A stretch of 64,000 nucleotides of DNA. Origin: Chloroflexota bacterium (GTDB lineage Bacteria; Chloroflexota; Anaerolineae; Anaerolineales; Villigracilaceae). The position numbers and the translations under genes are program-made. Shown piece by piece: positions 7,892-15,923 of this stretch (its first letter is position 1; the number at the start of each line of letters is the position of its first letter). A model generated the notes under the pieces. It worked only from the letters and a program-made list of their open reading frames with translations, was not told the DNA's origin and ran no database searches. The stretch lies in NCBI GenBank assembly GCA_013388855.1, contig JACAEM010000017.1, forward strand, positions 24,749 to 88,748, written 5' to 3'.

Positions 7892-9316
7892 ATGACGAAA
7901 AAGATCACCATCGAACCCGTTACCCGTATTGAAGGACATGCCAAGGTCACCATCCACATGAAGGATGATGGCTCGGTGGAACATGCCTACCTGCACATCA
8001 ATGAATTCCGTGGCTTTGAGAAGTTCTGCGAAGGACGCCCTTATTTCGAAATGCCGTCCATCACGCCGCGCATTTGCGGTATCTGCCCGGTCAGTCATCA
8101 TCTTGCCGCTGCCAAAGCCGCCGACGATCTGCAGGGAAGCCCCCCGCCGCGACCGGCGAATCTACTGCGCGAACTGATGCACATGGGACAGGTCATTCAA
8201 AGCAATGGCATGCACTTCTTTGAGCTCTCCGGTCCCGACCTGCTGCTCGGTTTCGATGCCGACCCCGCCGTACGCAATGTGATCGGCGTGGCTCAAACCG
8301 CACCGGAGATCGCGCTCAAGGCCGTGGGTCTGCGCCGCTTCGGTCAGGAGATCATCCGCACGCTGGGCGGACGCCGAATCCACCCGAACTTTGCGGTTGC
8401 GGGTGGTGTCAACAAGGCGCTGCAAGCCAGCGAACGCGAAGCCATCCGCGCAGGGATCGATGCCAATCTCGAAACCGCCAAGCTGGGTGTCAGTATTATG
8501 AAGGACTGGGCGCAGCGCAACATGGAGGACATCAACAAGTTCGCCGTGTTGAAGACCGGCTATATGAGTATCGTCAATGACGATGACAGCCTCAACCTGT
8601 ATGATGGGGATATCCGTCTGGTGGATCGCACGGGCAGGCAGCTCGAGAAATTCCCCGGTCACGATTATCTCGATTACATTGCTGAACATGTCGAGAACTG
8701 GTCATATCTCAAGTTTCCATATTACAAGAAGATGGGCTTCCCCGAAGGCGTGTATCGTGTCGGTCCGCTCGGACGCATGAACGCGGTCAAGAGCATCGGT
8801 ACACCCATCGCTGGCGAAGAGCACAAGATCTTCCAGACTCTTAACAACGGCGACCCCGTCGGGCAGACTCTTTACTTTCATTACGCCCGCATGATCGAAG
8901 TCGTTTACTGCATCGAACGCGTCCGTGAATTGCTGGACGATCCTGATATCCTCAGCACCGACATCCTCAACACCAAAAAGGATTACAAAGGCGAAGGCAT
9001 CGGTATTCTCGAAGCGCCGCGCGGCACACTCATCCATCACTACAAAGCGGATGAGACCGGCAAGCTCACCTCGGTCAATCTAATCGTGGCGACCGGTCAC
9101 AACAACTGGGCGATGAGCGAATCGGTGGACAGCGTCGCCAAGACCTACATCGTCGGCGGCGAAGTCAGGGAAGGAATGCTCAATCGTGTGGAAGCCGCTG
9201 TTCGTGCGCATGATCCGTGCCTGTCGTGCTCGACGCACGCGGTCGGTCAGATGCCGATCCAGATCGAAGTATTGAATCCGAGTGGTGAAATCCTTCAAAC
9301 GATCACTCGCGACTAG
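7892..9316 (+). CDS. hydL: [NiFe] hydrogenase large subunit (HoxH/HydL-like)
   Basis: 474 residues. The NiFe site ligands are the N-terminal RICGIC motif (C62, C65) and the C-terminal DPCLSC motif (C443, C446). The protein extends 25 residues beyond H449, which is the peptide removed by a maturation protease after nickel insertion. The internal start at 7892 is chosen because GGAG precedes it and the family N-terminus (TIEPVTRIEGHAKV) begins there. Length and motifs fit cytoplasmic group 3 enzymes. Together with hydCBA and hydS it forms a set resembling the NAD(H)/ferredoxin-linked HydABCSL type. Confidence 0.93.
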   Translation: MTKKITIEPVTRIEGHAKVTIHMKDDGSVEHAYLHINEFRGFEKFCEGRPYFEMPSITPRICGICPVSHHLAAAKAADDLQGSPPPRPANLLRELMHMGQVIQSNGMHFFELSGPDLLLGFDADPAVRNVIGVAQTAPEIALKAVGLRRFGQEIIRTLGGRRIHPNFAVAGGVNKALQASEREAIRAGIDANLETAKLGVSIMKDWAQRNMEDINKFAVLKTGYMSIVNDDDSLNLYDGDIRLVDRTGRQLEKFPGHDYLDYIAEHVENWSYLKFPYYKKMGFPEGVYRVGPLGRMNAVKSIGTPIAGEEHKIFQTLNNGDPVGQTLYFHYARMIEVVYCIERVRELLDDPDILSTDILNTKKDYKGEGIGILEAPRGTLIHHYKADETGKLTSVNLIVATGHNNWAMSESVDSVAKTYIVGGEVREGMLNRVEAAVRAHDPCLSCSTHAVGQMPIQIEVLNPSGEILQTITRD

Positions 9317-9375
9317 TGAATAGGGCGGGATGTCCCTCGACTGCGATGTGTCATCCCGCATCTTCTAAAAATTAC

Positions 9376-9431
9376 CGTCCCGAAGGTTTGAACAGTTTTC
9401 CGTGTTCTTTTGTGAGGAAACCTTCGGGACG
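9376..9431. repeat. CCGAAGGTTT hairpin repeat
   Basis: Perfect 14-base arms, CGTCCCGAAGGTTT and AAACCTTCGGGACG, flank a 28-base loop between the large subunit and protease genes. Similar hairpins with a CCGAAGG/CCTTCGG core occur at about 15213, 40315 and 42681, so this is a dispersed family. It may act as an mRNA processing or stabilising element, because the operon seems to continue through it. Confidence 0.75.
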
Positions 9432-9447
9432 TTTGAAAGGCGAGACT

Positions 9448-9933
9448 ATGAGCACACTTTTCATCGGATACGGAAACCCCGACAGACAGGATGACGGCGT
9501 CGCATGGCACGTGCTGACCGGGATCGCGCAAGAGCTTGGAGCGGAACCCTCCTCCTCGTGGGAAGACCCGCTTCCCTCCACGCCTGAAGCAGATTTCGCT
9601 TTCCATCTGCAGTTGACTCCCGAACTGGCGGAGGATATCACCGCCTACGACCGAGTCTGCTTTGTGGATGCGCACACGGGTAATATCCCTGAGAATGTGC
9701 AAGTCGTTGACGTTACGCCAGAATACCAGACCTCCCCGTTTACGCACCACCTCACGCCCGAAATGCTGCTTTCGATGGGACAGGAACTCTACCAGAAAAC
9801 GCCCGAAGCGATCCTCGTCTCCGTGCGCGGGTATGAATTCGGCTTCAAGACAGAACTTTCGCCGTTCACATCCTCTCTCGTTACTGAAGCCGTCGAACGA
9901 ACGGTCGGCTGGCTCAAGGCGGAAGAATTTTAA
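9448..9933 (+). CDS. hydrogenase maturation protease (HycI/HoxW family)
   Basis: 161 residues. The start at 9448 is preferred to in-frame upstream codons because the family N-terminus (LFIGYGNPDRQDDGVAWHV) begins there. Nickel-sensing acidic and His residues are visible: the Asp in NPDRQDDG, the Asp in CFVDAHTG and the His in HHLTPEML. The enzyme clips the C-terminal peptide of the large subunit once nickel is loaded. Its place at the end of the operon is typical. The hyp genes needed for the NiFe(CN)2CO centre are not in this window. Confidence 0.88.
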   Translation: MSTLFIGYGNPDRQDDGVAWHVLTGIAQELGAEPSSSWEDPLPSTPEADFAFHLQLTPELAEDITAYDRVCFVDAHTGNIPENVQVVDVTPEYQTSPFTHHLTPEMLLSMGQELYQKTPEAILVSVRGYEFGFKTELSPFTSSLVTEAVERTVGWLKAEEF

Positions 9934-10036
9934 TGTCAGTGGGTGGGGGACTTTTGATTCCATCTTGGGTTCATACCCCGCCGCTCTGCGGCGTAACCCA
10001 AAAGTAAGGAAGAACTATAGTCTTAGCAGACAAATA

Positions 10037-10069
10037 CCCCGTCGTCCACTTGCGGCGGGGATTTTTTAT
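10037..10069 (+). terminator. rho-independent terminator after the hydrogenase operon
   Basis: CCCCGTCG and CGGCGGGG pair around an 8-base loop with one mismatch, followed by ATTTTTTATT. This closes the hydrogenase operon before the acetyltransferase gene. Confidence 0.75.
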
Positions 10070-10107
10070 TTAAGGGGTAATGATACAATCCGTCCAAAGG
10101 AGAGTCT

Positions 10108-10572
10108 ATGGACATCACGCTCCAACCTGTTACAGCAGAAAATTGGCGGAACCTGATCCAGTTGAAGGTGAGGGAGGATCAAAATCATTTTGTTGCCTCG
10201 AACCTACTTTCGATAGCCGAATCTCAATTTGGATTTGATGATGAAGGACATTGGAATAGTTATCCCTTTGGAATTTATCTGGGCGATATGCCTGTAGGTT
10301 TCTTGATGTACGCTTTGAACCCGGCGCATTCCAGAATTCAGGCATTTATTATGCGGCTGATGGTGGATGAGAAATTTCAAGGAAAAGGTTATGGTCGTCA
10401 AGCCATGAACCTCCTGTTGGAACGTTTCCAGGGGGACAGGGACATTCAGAAAGTAGCCATCAGTTATAGCCCGGAAAACGTTAGTGCGCAGAAATTGTAT
10501 GCGGAATTGGGCTTCATCGAGACTGGCGAAATGGCTGGGGATGAAAATCTGGCGATCCTGAACTTGCGCTAA
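10108..10572 (+). CDS. GNAT family N-acetyltransferase (diamine acetyltransferase-like)
   Basis: 154 residues with a full GNAT fold. The acetyl-CoA loop is visible as MRLMVDEKFQGKGYGRQAMN (Q/RxxGxG/A type), and a late NVSAQKLYAELGF motif is typical of the family. The pattern resembles spermine/spermidine acetyltransferases such as BltD and PaiA, but the substrate is not proven. AAAGGAG precedes the ATG, and an extended -10 (TGATACAAT, 10081-10089) lies just upstream, so it is probably transcribed alone. Confidence 0.85.
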   Translation: MDITLQPVTAENWRNLIQLKVREDQNHFVASNLLSIAESQFGFDDEGHWNSYPFGIYLGDMPVGFLMYALNPAHSRIQAFIMRLMVDEKFQGKGYGRQAMNLLLERFQGDRDIQKVAISYSPENVSAQKLYAELGFIETGEMAGDENLAILNLR

Positions 10573-10663
10573 CGCTTATCAAACGAATGAAAACAAGCTA
10601 TGGTGGCTGGGATGAGAACAAATCCTGTGGTTAAGGAAATATGCGGCACCGTCTAAATTGTGG

Positions 10664-10669
10664 TAAAAT
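10664..10669 (+). promoter_or_regulatory. -10 element of the tRNA-His promoter
   Basis: TGGTAAAAT forms an extended -10, about 15 bases before the mature tRNA 5' end. I see no clear -35. Confidence 0.4.
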
Positions 10670-10683
10670 CCTGCCCGCAATAC

Positions 10684-10756
10684 GGTGCCTGTAGCTCAAT
10701 GGCAGAGCGCCACACTGTGGATGTGGATGTTGTGGGTTCGAAACCCATCAGGCACC
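10684..10756 (+). tRNA. tRNA-His (GTG anticodon)
   Basis: The acceptor arms GTGCCTG and CAGGCAC pair over seven bases. The extra 5' G (-1) faces a C discriminator, which is diagnostic of tRNA-His. The anticodon stem CCACA/TGTGG encloses the loop CTGTGGA, whose anticodon is GTG. The T arm reads GTGGG TTCGAAA CCCAT. The terminal CCA is not fully encoded (CA, then GG). A terminator hairpin follows directly. Confidence 0.95.
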
Positions 10757-10761
10757 CAGGA

Positions 10762-10794
10762 AGAGTCTCCTCATTCGGGAGGCTCTTTTTATTT
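10762..10794 (+). terminator. terminator of tRNA-His
   Basis: AGAGTCTCC and GGAGGCTCT pair around a 7-base loop with one mismatch, followed by TTTTATTT. Confidence 0.8.
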
Positions 10795-10937
10795 GCGTAA
10801 TTGTCCCATCGAGGGCAATATGGGTTCGGAACCCACCATTCACCGAGAACCAGACACCCTAGTTCTAGGAGGACTCGGATGTCTTTCTTTGAAAAATTCA
10901 CCAAATGGGTCTCTTGATTTCGTTGTAAAATAGGTAC

Positions 10938-12392
10938 ATGCCCCAGACCATTAATGTGCTCTTTCTCGCCGCAGAGGCGGAACCTTTTGTAAAAGTCGGC
11001 GGATTGGGCGATGTGGCAGGGACCCTGCCGCGCGCCCTGCGCGCACTCTCCAATGAAGAACTCAAAATCGATGTACGGCTCGTCCTGCCCATGCACTCGG
11101 TCATCCGTGAACAGTCGCTCAGACCGGTGGGAATCTATTCGATTCCGCGCGGCAAAACCGAGGTGCAGGCTGATGCGTACGAAGGCATTTTGGATGGCAT
11201 GCCTGTCTATTTCATCAACGGCGACCCGATCCGTGCAAGCGGTTCGGTCTATTCCTCCAATAGCAAACTCGACGCGGAAAAATATTCCTTCTTTTCCCTG
11301 GCGGCGCTTGAACTGCCGCGGCAGATCAACTGGCTTCCGAACATCATTCATGCCAACGATTGGCATACTGCCCTTGCCGCGTATGGTAATCTTGTCAGAC
11401 GGTGGGAGGACAAAAAGCGGCGTATTGCCTCCCTAATCACAATCCACAACCTTCCTTTCTTGGGTCCCGATGTCAAAGAAATCCTCGAAGAGTACGGACT
11501 GCCGCTCGCAAACACCGACTTGCCTGAATGGGCGCGTGTCATGCCGATGCCGTTGGGATTGTGGGCTTCGGACGCGATTGTAGCAGTCTCGCCGACCTAT
11601 GCCCAGGAGATCCTGCACGAGGAATTTGGATGCGGCTTGATGGAGTTTTTCCGTAACCGGACGGATTCGCTCAGCGGCATCCTCAACGGACTTGATACCG
11701 CCTCCTTCGACCCCCAGACTGATCCCGTTATCGCGTCCCATTTCTCTGCGGATAACCTTGCCGCGCGCAAAGCGAACAAAGCCGCCCTGCAAGAAAAACT
11801 CGGACTACCCCTCCTGCCCGACGTGCCCCTGTTGGGCATGGTCTCGCGCATGGATGAAGCCAAAGGCATCGACATTGCTCTCAAAGGACTGAAGATGCTT
11901 GGCAGACAATCGTGGCAGCTGGCGATCCTCGGCGCGGGCAATCCGAAGATCGAAGAGCAGGCGAAAAAACTGCAGGAAGCCATGCCCGACCGCGTGCGCG
12001 TGGAGACCCGCTACGATGCGAAACTGGCGCGCCAAATCTATGCCGGTTCCGATATTTTCCTCATGCCGTCCCGCTATGAACCTTGCGGTATTTCGCAAAT
12101 GATCGCCATGCGCTATGGGAGCGTCCCGCTGGTGCGTGCGGTGGGCGGATTGCACGACACGGTCACTGACAGCGAGACCGGTTTTGTCTTTGTGGATAAA
12201 AAAGTTAAATCCTTCAACGACACGGTCCGCCGCGCCTTGGAGTTGTACCCGTATCATTCGCGTTGGGCAAATTTGCAGAAGGCGGGTATGGCGCAGGACT
12301 TCTCCTGGGAAAACTCGGCAAGGAAATATCTCGCCTTGTATAAAAAACTGGTGGATACCGCACCCGCCACCAATGGCAGGAGCCTGGCGTGA
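10938..12392 (+). CDS. glgA: glycogen (starch) synthase, GT5
   Basis: 484 residues, full length for bacterial GlgA. The N-terminal FLAAEAEPFVKVGGLGDVAG holds the KxGGLxD motif that binds ADP-glucose. NIIHANDWHTAL follows in the N-terminal half, and SRYEPCGISQMIAMRYGSVP is the C-terminal nucleotide-sugar motif. It adds glucosyl units to alpha-1,4-glucan in the cytoplasm. It leads a run with glgC and malQ, which supports a glycogen pathway. TAAAAT ends six bases before the ATG, so the message may be leaderless; no ribosome-binding site is evident. Confidence 0.93.
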   Translation: MPQTINVLFLAAEAEPFVKVGGLGDVAGTLPRALRALSNEELKIDVRLVLPMHSVIREQSLRPVGIYSIPRGKTEVQADAYEGILDGMPVYFINGDPIRASGSVYSSNSKLDAEKYSFFSLAALELPRQINWLPNIIHANDWHTALAAYGNLVRRWEDKKRRIASLITIHNLPFLGPDVKEILEEYGLPLANTDLPEWARVMPMPLGLWASDAIVAVSPTYAQEILHEEFGCGLMEFFRNRTDSLSGILNGLDTASFDPQTDPVIASHFSADNLAARKANKAALQEKLGLPLLPDVPLLGMVSRMDEAKGIDIALKGLKMLGRQSWQLAILGAGNPKIEEQAKKLQEAMPDRVRVETRYDAKLARQIYAGSDIFLMPSRYEPCGISQMIAMRYGSVPLVRAVGGLHDTVTDSETGFVFVDKKVKSFNDTVRRALELYPYHSRWANLQKAGMAQDFSWENSARKYLALYKKLVDTAPATNGRSLA

Positions 12393-12451
12393 GTTGACCG
12401 TGGTATCGTCAGGATAAAGTCAGAAATACAAATCACACTTCGAGGATGAAC

Positions 12452-13714
12452 ATGAAAACACGGGCAGTCATTCTGGCAGGCGGCGAAGGTTCACGGTTGG
12501 GGGTTCTGACGGCAAAGCGGGCAAAACCCGCGGTTCCCTTTGCAGGCAAATATCGAATCATCGATTTCCCACTTTCCAATTGCGTCAACTCGGGCATCTT
12601 CGATGTGATGATCCTGGCGCAGTATCGCCCGCAGTCGTTGATCGAACATGTCGGTTCGGGCGCGCCCTGGGACCTGAATCGCGATTTCACGGGCGGTGTC
12701 AAGATTCTCAGCCCATACAAAGCCCGCAACGACTCGGATTGGTTCGTCGGCACAGCAGATGCCGTCCAGCAGACCTTTACTTTCATCAAAAAAAACCTTC
12801 CAGAACTGATCCTGATTCTTTCCGGTGATCATATCTACACCATGGATTATGACCCGATGATCTCCTTTCATCTCGATCATCACGCCGACCTCACCATGGG
12901 AACCATCAGCGTGCCAATCGAGGAAGCCTCCCGTTTTGGCATTCTCGCCACGGACGATAATTACCGGGTTACCTCCTTTGTGGAAAAGCCCGCCAATCCG
13001 CCTTCGACCCTTGCCAACATGGGGGTTTATCTCTTCAATCGCGAAGTGCTCGATAAAGCCCTGTGGGAAGATCGCCACCGCAAGAATTCCTCCCATGATT
13101 TTGGCAAGGACATTATTCCGCGCCTCCTGAAGTCCAAGGCGCGCATCTTTGCCTATCCCTACACCGGTTACTGGATGGATGTCGGCACGGTGCAATCCTA
13201 CTGGCAGGCACACATGGATATGCTTTCCCCAAACCCGCCGTTGAAATTGTACAACCGCGATTGGATTATCCATACCCGCACCGAGGAACGCGCCCCCGCT
13301 CGTCTGCCCGCGACCGCCCACGTGTACGCAAGTATGTTATGCGACGGTTGCTATGTCGGAGAGAATGCGCGTGTCGAAAGTAGCGTGCTTTCGCCGGGAG
13401 TTGTCATCCGGCCGGGCGCGGTGGTGCGCGAGTCGATCATCGCCACCGATTGTGTCATCGAAAGCGGAGCGGTCATCGAACGGGCAGTCCTCGATAAGCG
13501 CGTGCACGTCGAGCAGAATGCCCGCGTCGGGTGGGGCATCGCCGATCAGAATATCCGCATCGCCCTTGTCGGTAAGAACAGCACAGTGCCCGCCGGGTAT
13601 GTCATCGAACCGGAAGGCGAGGTGGGCACCGACGTGATCGCCTCTGATTATAGCGAATCGGTTGTGCGTGCGGGTCAAGTCGTTACAACACGGAGACAAG
13701 CCAATGAAATTTGA
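12452..13714 (+). CDS. glgC: glucose-1-phosphate adenylyltransferase
   Basis: 420 residues. The nucleotidyltransferase signature [20 protein letters not shown] is at the N-terminus, and [15 protein letters not shown] follows. The C-terminal third is a left-handed beta-helix with repeats such as [20 protein letters not shown], where allosteric effectors bind. It makes ADP-glucose for GlgA. The ATG at 12452 is preferred to 12446 because GAGG lies at 12442-12445. Its 3' end overlaps malQ by 11 bases, so translation is probably coupled. Confidence 0.93.
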   Translation: MKTRAVILAGGEGSRLGVLTAKRAKPAVPFAGKYRIIDFPLSNCVNSGIFDVMILAQYRPQSLIEHVGSGAPWDLNRDFTGGVKILSPYKARNDSDWFVGTADAVQQTFTFIKKNLPELILILSGDHIYTMDYDPMISFHLDHHADLTMGTISVPIEEASRFGILATDDNYRVTSFVEKPANPPSTLANMGVYLFNREVLDKALWEDRHRKNSSHDFGKDIIPRLLKSKARIFAYPYTGYWMDVGTVQSYWQAHMDMLSPNPPLKLYNRDWIIHTRTEERAPARLPATAHVYASMLCDGCYVGENARVESSVLSPGVVIRPGAVVRESIIATDCVIESGAVIERAVLDKRVHVEQNARVGWGIADQNIRIALVGKNSTVPAGYVIEPEGEVGTDVIASDYSESVVRAGQVVTTRRQANEI

Positions 13715-15206
13715 GCGTTCAAGCGGCATCCTTCTTCATCCCACCAGCCTGCCGGGTCCCTATGGCATCGGCGATCTCGGTCCGCAGGCATATCAGTTCG
13801 TGGACTGGCTCGCCTCCACGGGGTGCAAACTCTGGCAGGTACTTCCCCTCGGGCCCACCGGCTACGGTGACTCGCCCTATCAATGCTTCTCCGCCTTTGC
13901 CGGGAATCCCTACCTGATTAGCATTGACGCGTTGTTGCAGGATGGATTGCTGACCCCGGACGATTTGAGGAACATGCCGGGCTTTCCCGCCTCCCGCGTG
14001 GATTTTGGCTTGCTCATCCCGTGGAAACTGACTCTTCTACAAAAGGCATTTTCCCGTTTCCCCTCCGCCTCGGACAATCTGCACAAGGAATTCGATTATT
14101 TCTGCGCGGAAAATGCTGCCTGGCTTGACGACTATGCTCTATTCATGTCCCTCAAGGAGGCGAACGGAGGCGGAGCCTGGTCCGGCTGGGACTCATCCAT
14201 TCGGAAACGGGAGCAAGCCGCGATGGATAAGATGCGCAAGCTCCACGCGGAAAATGTCCAGCGTTATTCTTTCTATCAATTTCTGTTCTTCCGTCAGTGG
14301 AACCGCCTGCGCGCGTACGCCAACGAGCGCGGGATCAGGATCATCGGCGATATTCCCATCTTTATTGCCTACGATAGCGCCGATGCCTGGGCGAATCCCG
14401 AATTGTTCTTTCTTGATGAAGACAGTCTGCCGACCGTTGTAGCGGGAGTTCCACCGGATTATTTTTCGCCGACAGGGCAGTTGTGGGGCAATCCGTTGTA
14501 CCGCTGGGATGTGCACAAAGAGACCGGTTATGCCTGGTGGATCGAGCGATTCCGCGCCGTGCTGCGAATGGTGGATGTGGTGCGCCTTGACCACTTTCGC
14601 GGTTTTGCGGGGTATTACGAGATTCCCTTCGGCGCGGCGACTGCTGAAACCGGACGCTGGGTGCCAGGTCCTGGCAGCGATTTCTTCAAGGCGCTGGATG
14701 AAAAATTGAGCGACTCGCGTACCTCTGAGATCGAATTGCCCATCATCGCGGAAGATTTGGGCGTCATCACGCCGGACGTGGTTGCGTTGCGCGATGGTTT
14801 TAACCTGCCGGGGATGAAAATTTTGCAGTTTGGCTTCGATGATCCAAAGAATCCTTTCCTGCCGCATAACTATCCCGCCCACTGCGTGGCATATACAGGA
14901 ACGCACGATAATGACACAGCGCGCGGTTGGTTCGAAACCGCTCCGCAGAGCGAGCGTGAGTTTGCCCTGAAATACCTGAACACAGACCCCAATCATTTTG
15001 TACAGGAGTTGATTCGCGGCGTGTGGTCCTCGGTGGCGGTCTATGCCATCACACCCATGCAGGACGCGCTTGGTTTGGGCGGAGAGGCGCGCATGAACTT
15101 CCCGTCCCGTCTCGGCGGCAATTGGGAGTGGCGGATGACCGAAGCGGATATGAGTGAGGAGTTGGCGAATTGGTTGATGGAACTGAACAGGTTGTATTTG
15201 AGGTAA
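13704..15206 (+). CDS. malQ: 4-alpha-glucanotransferase, GH77
   Basis: 500 residues. The N-terminus SGILLHPTSLPGPYGIGDLG is characteristic of the family. Catalytic residues are visible: the nucleophile Asp in VRLDHFRGFAGYY, the acid/base Glu in IIAEDLGVIT and the third Asp in TGTHDNDTARGW. It moves maltosyl or glucanosyl units between alpha-1,4-glucans and would recycle glycogen breakdown products. GGAG precedes the ATG, which lies inside the 3' end of glgC. Confidence 0.93.
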   Translation: MKFERSSGILLHPTSLPGPYGIGDLGPQAYQFVDWLASTGCKLWQVLPLGPTGYGDSPYQCFSAFAGNPYLISIDALLQDGLLTPDDLRNMPGFPASRVDFGLLIPWKLTLLQKAFSRFPSASDNLHKEFDYFCAENAAWLDDYALFMSLKEANGGGAWSGWDSSIRKREQAAMDKMRKLHAENVQRYSFYQFLFFRQWNRLRAYANERGIRIIGDIPIFIAYDSADAWANPELFFLDEDSLPTVVAGVPPDYFSPTGQLWGNPLYRWDVHKETGYAWWIERFRAVLRMVDVVRLDHFRGFAGYYEIPFGAATAETGRWVPGPGSDFFKALDEKLSDSRTSEIELPIIAEDLGVITPDVVALRDGFNLPGMKILQFGFDDPKNPFLPHNYPAHCVAYTGTHDNDTARGWFETAPQSEREFALKYLNTDPNHFVQELIRGVWSSVAVYAITPMQDALGLGGEARMNFPSRLGGNWEWRMTEADMSEELANWLMELNRLYLR

Positions 15207-15518
15207 TTGTTTATAGTCCCGAAGGTCTCGAAGCCTTCGAGACTATTGACTCTGGCGTGTAGTCACTTGTTCTTTGAAAAGTAAAATAGCCAAATTTTTC
15301 TGCTAAGGACCTAATTAGCGGAGCAACGGTTAAATTCGCCTTGTATTAACCGCTTCCTGTCGCCGGGTAGCATCATTTCTTTCCCGGCAGACCTGCCGGC
15401 AAAAGTCCACTTGGGAGTGGATTTGGAAGTATAATTCGAATTTGGAACGAAATTTAGCCTGTCCAGCCTTTCTTATGATGCTGGATGGATTGGTAACAGA
15501 ACATCCAGGAGTAACAGT
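15207..15518 (+). other. 312-base intergenic region before hsp20, with hairpin repeat and possible -10
   Basis: A hairpin with 13-base arms, ATAGTCCCGAAGG and CCTTCGAGACTAT (15213-15246, one mismatch), belongs to the CCGAAGG repeat family and may end malQ transcription. A second perfect hairpin, CCGGCAG AC CTGCCGG, lies at 15384-15399. TATAAT at 15430-15435 is a good -10 for hsp20, but I see no -35 at proper spacing and no CIRCE element. The rest holds no gene that I can support. Confidence 0.5.
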
Positions 15519-15908
15519 ATGCCTACGATTATCCGTAAACCCGTCCACGCTCTGATGGACACCCGTCGCGAAATTCTGCATACAATCAGTTGGCAGGTAC
15601 GCTCAAGCCTGTGGCGCCCGCCAACGGATATTTATGAGACCGACGAGAGTTTCATCGTTAGAGTGGAAATCGCCGGTGTGCGGGAGGACGAGATCGAGGT
15701 GGCAGTGGAGAACAGCCTCCTTCGTATCAGCGGGGTTCGGTCCGATGCGCCGGAGCAAAGAGCCTATTATCACCAGATGGAAATCCAATCAGGAAGGTTC
15801 GAGATCGTAGCTGAAATTCCCATTCCTGTAGATGTCGAACAAGCGGGGGCGATCTACCGGGATGGTTTCCTCACTGTCACCCTGCCCAAATTAATCACTC
15901 ATAACTGA
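15519..15908 (+). CDS. small heat shock protein (Hsp20, alpha-crystallin domain)
   Basis: 129 residues. The alpha-crystallin domain runs from about residue 33 (PPTDIYETDESFIVRVEIAG) to GFLTVTLPK near the C-terminus. It is an ATP-independent chaperone that holds unfolding proteins. The usual C-terminal IxI anchor is weak (LPKLITHN). It is followed after 15 bases by lon, so a chaperone and a protease are paired in one likely stress operon. Confidence 0.9.
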   Translation: MPTIIRKPVHALMDTRREILHTISWQVRSSLWRPPTDIYETDESFIVRVEIAGVREDEIEVAVENSLLRISGVRSDAPEQRAYYHQMEIQSGRFEIVAEIPIPVDVEQAGAIYRDGFLTVTLPKLITHN

Positions 15909-15923
15909 GGTCTATTCAACCAC

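Noticed and set aside
10812..10845. GGGTTCGGAACCC stretch near tRNA-His resembling a tRNA T arm
   Set aside because: No acceptor, D or anticodon arm can be built around it; it is a short chance palindrome.
10653..11366. 237-codon minus-strand frame across tRNA-His and the start of glgA
   Set aside because: It runs antisense through the tRNA and a known gene; it is a shadow frame.
15384..15399. CCGGCAG-AC-CTGCCGG hairpin as terminator or heat-shock operator
   Set aside because: No T tract follows and it does not match CIRCE or other heat-shock operators.
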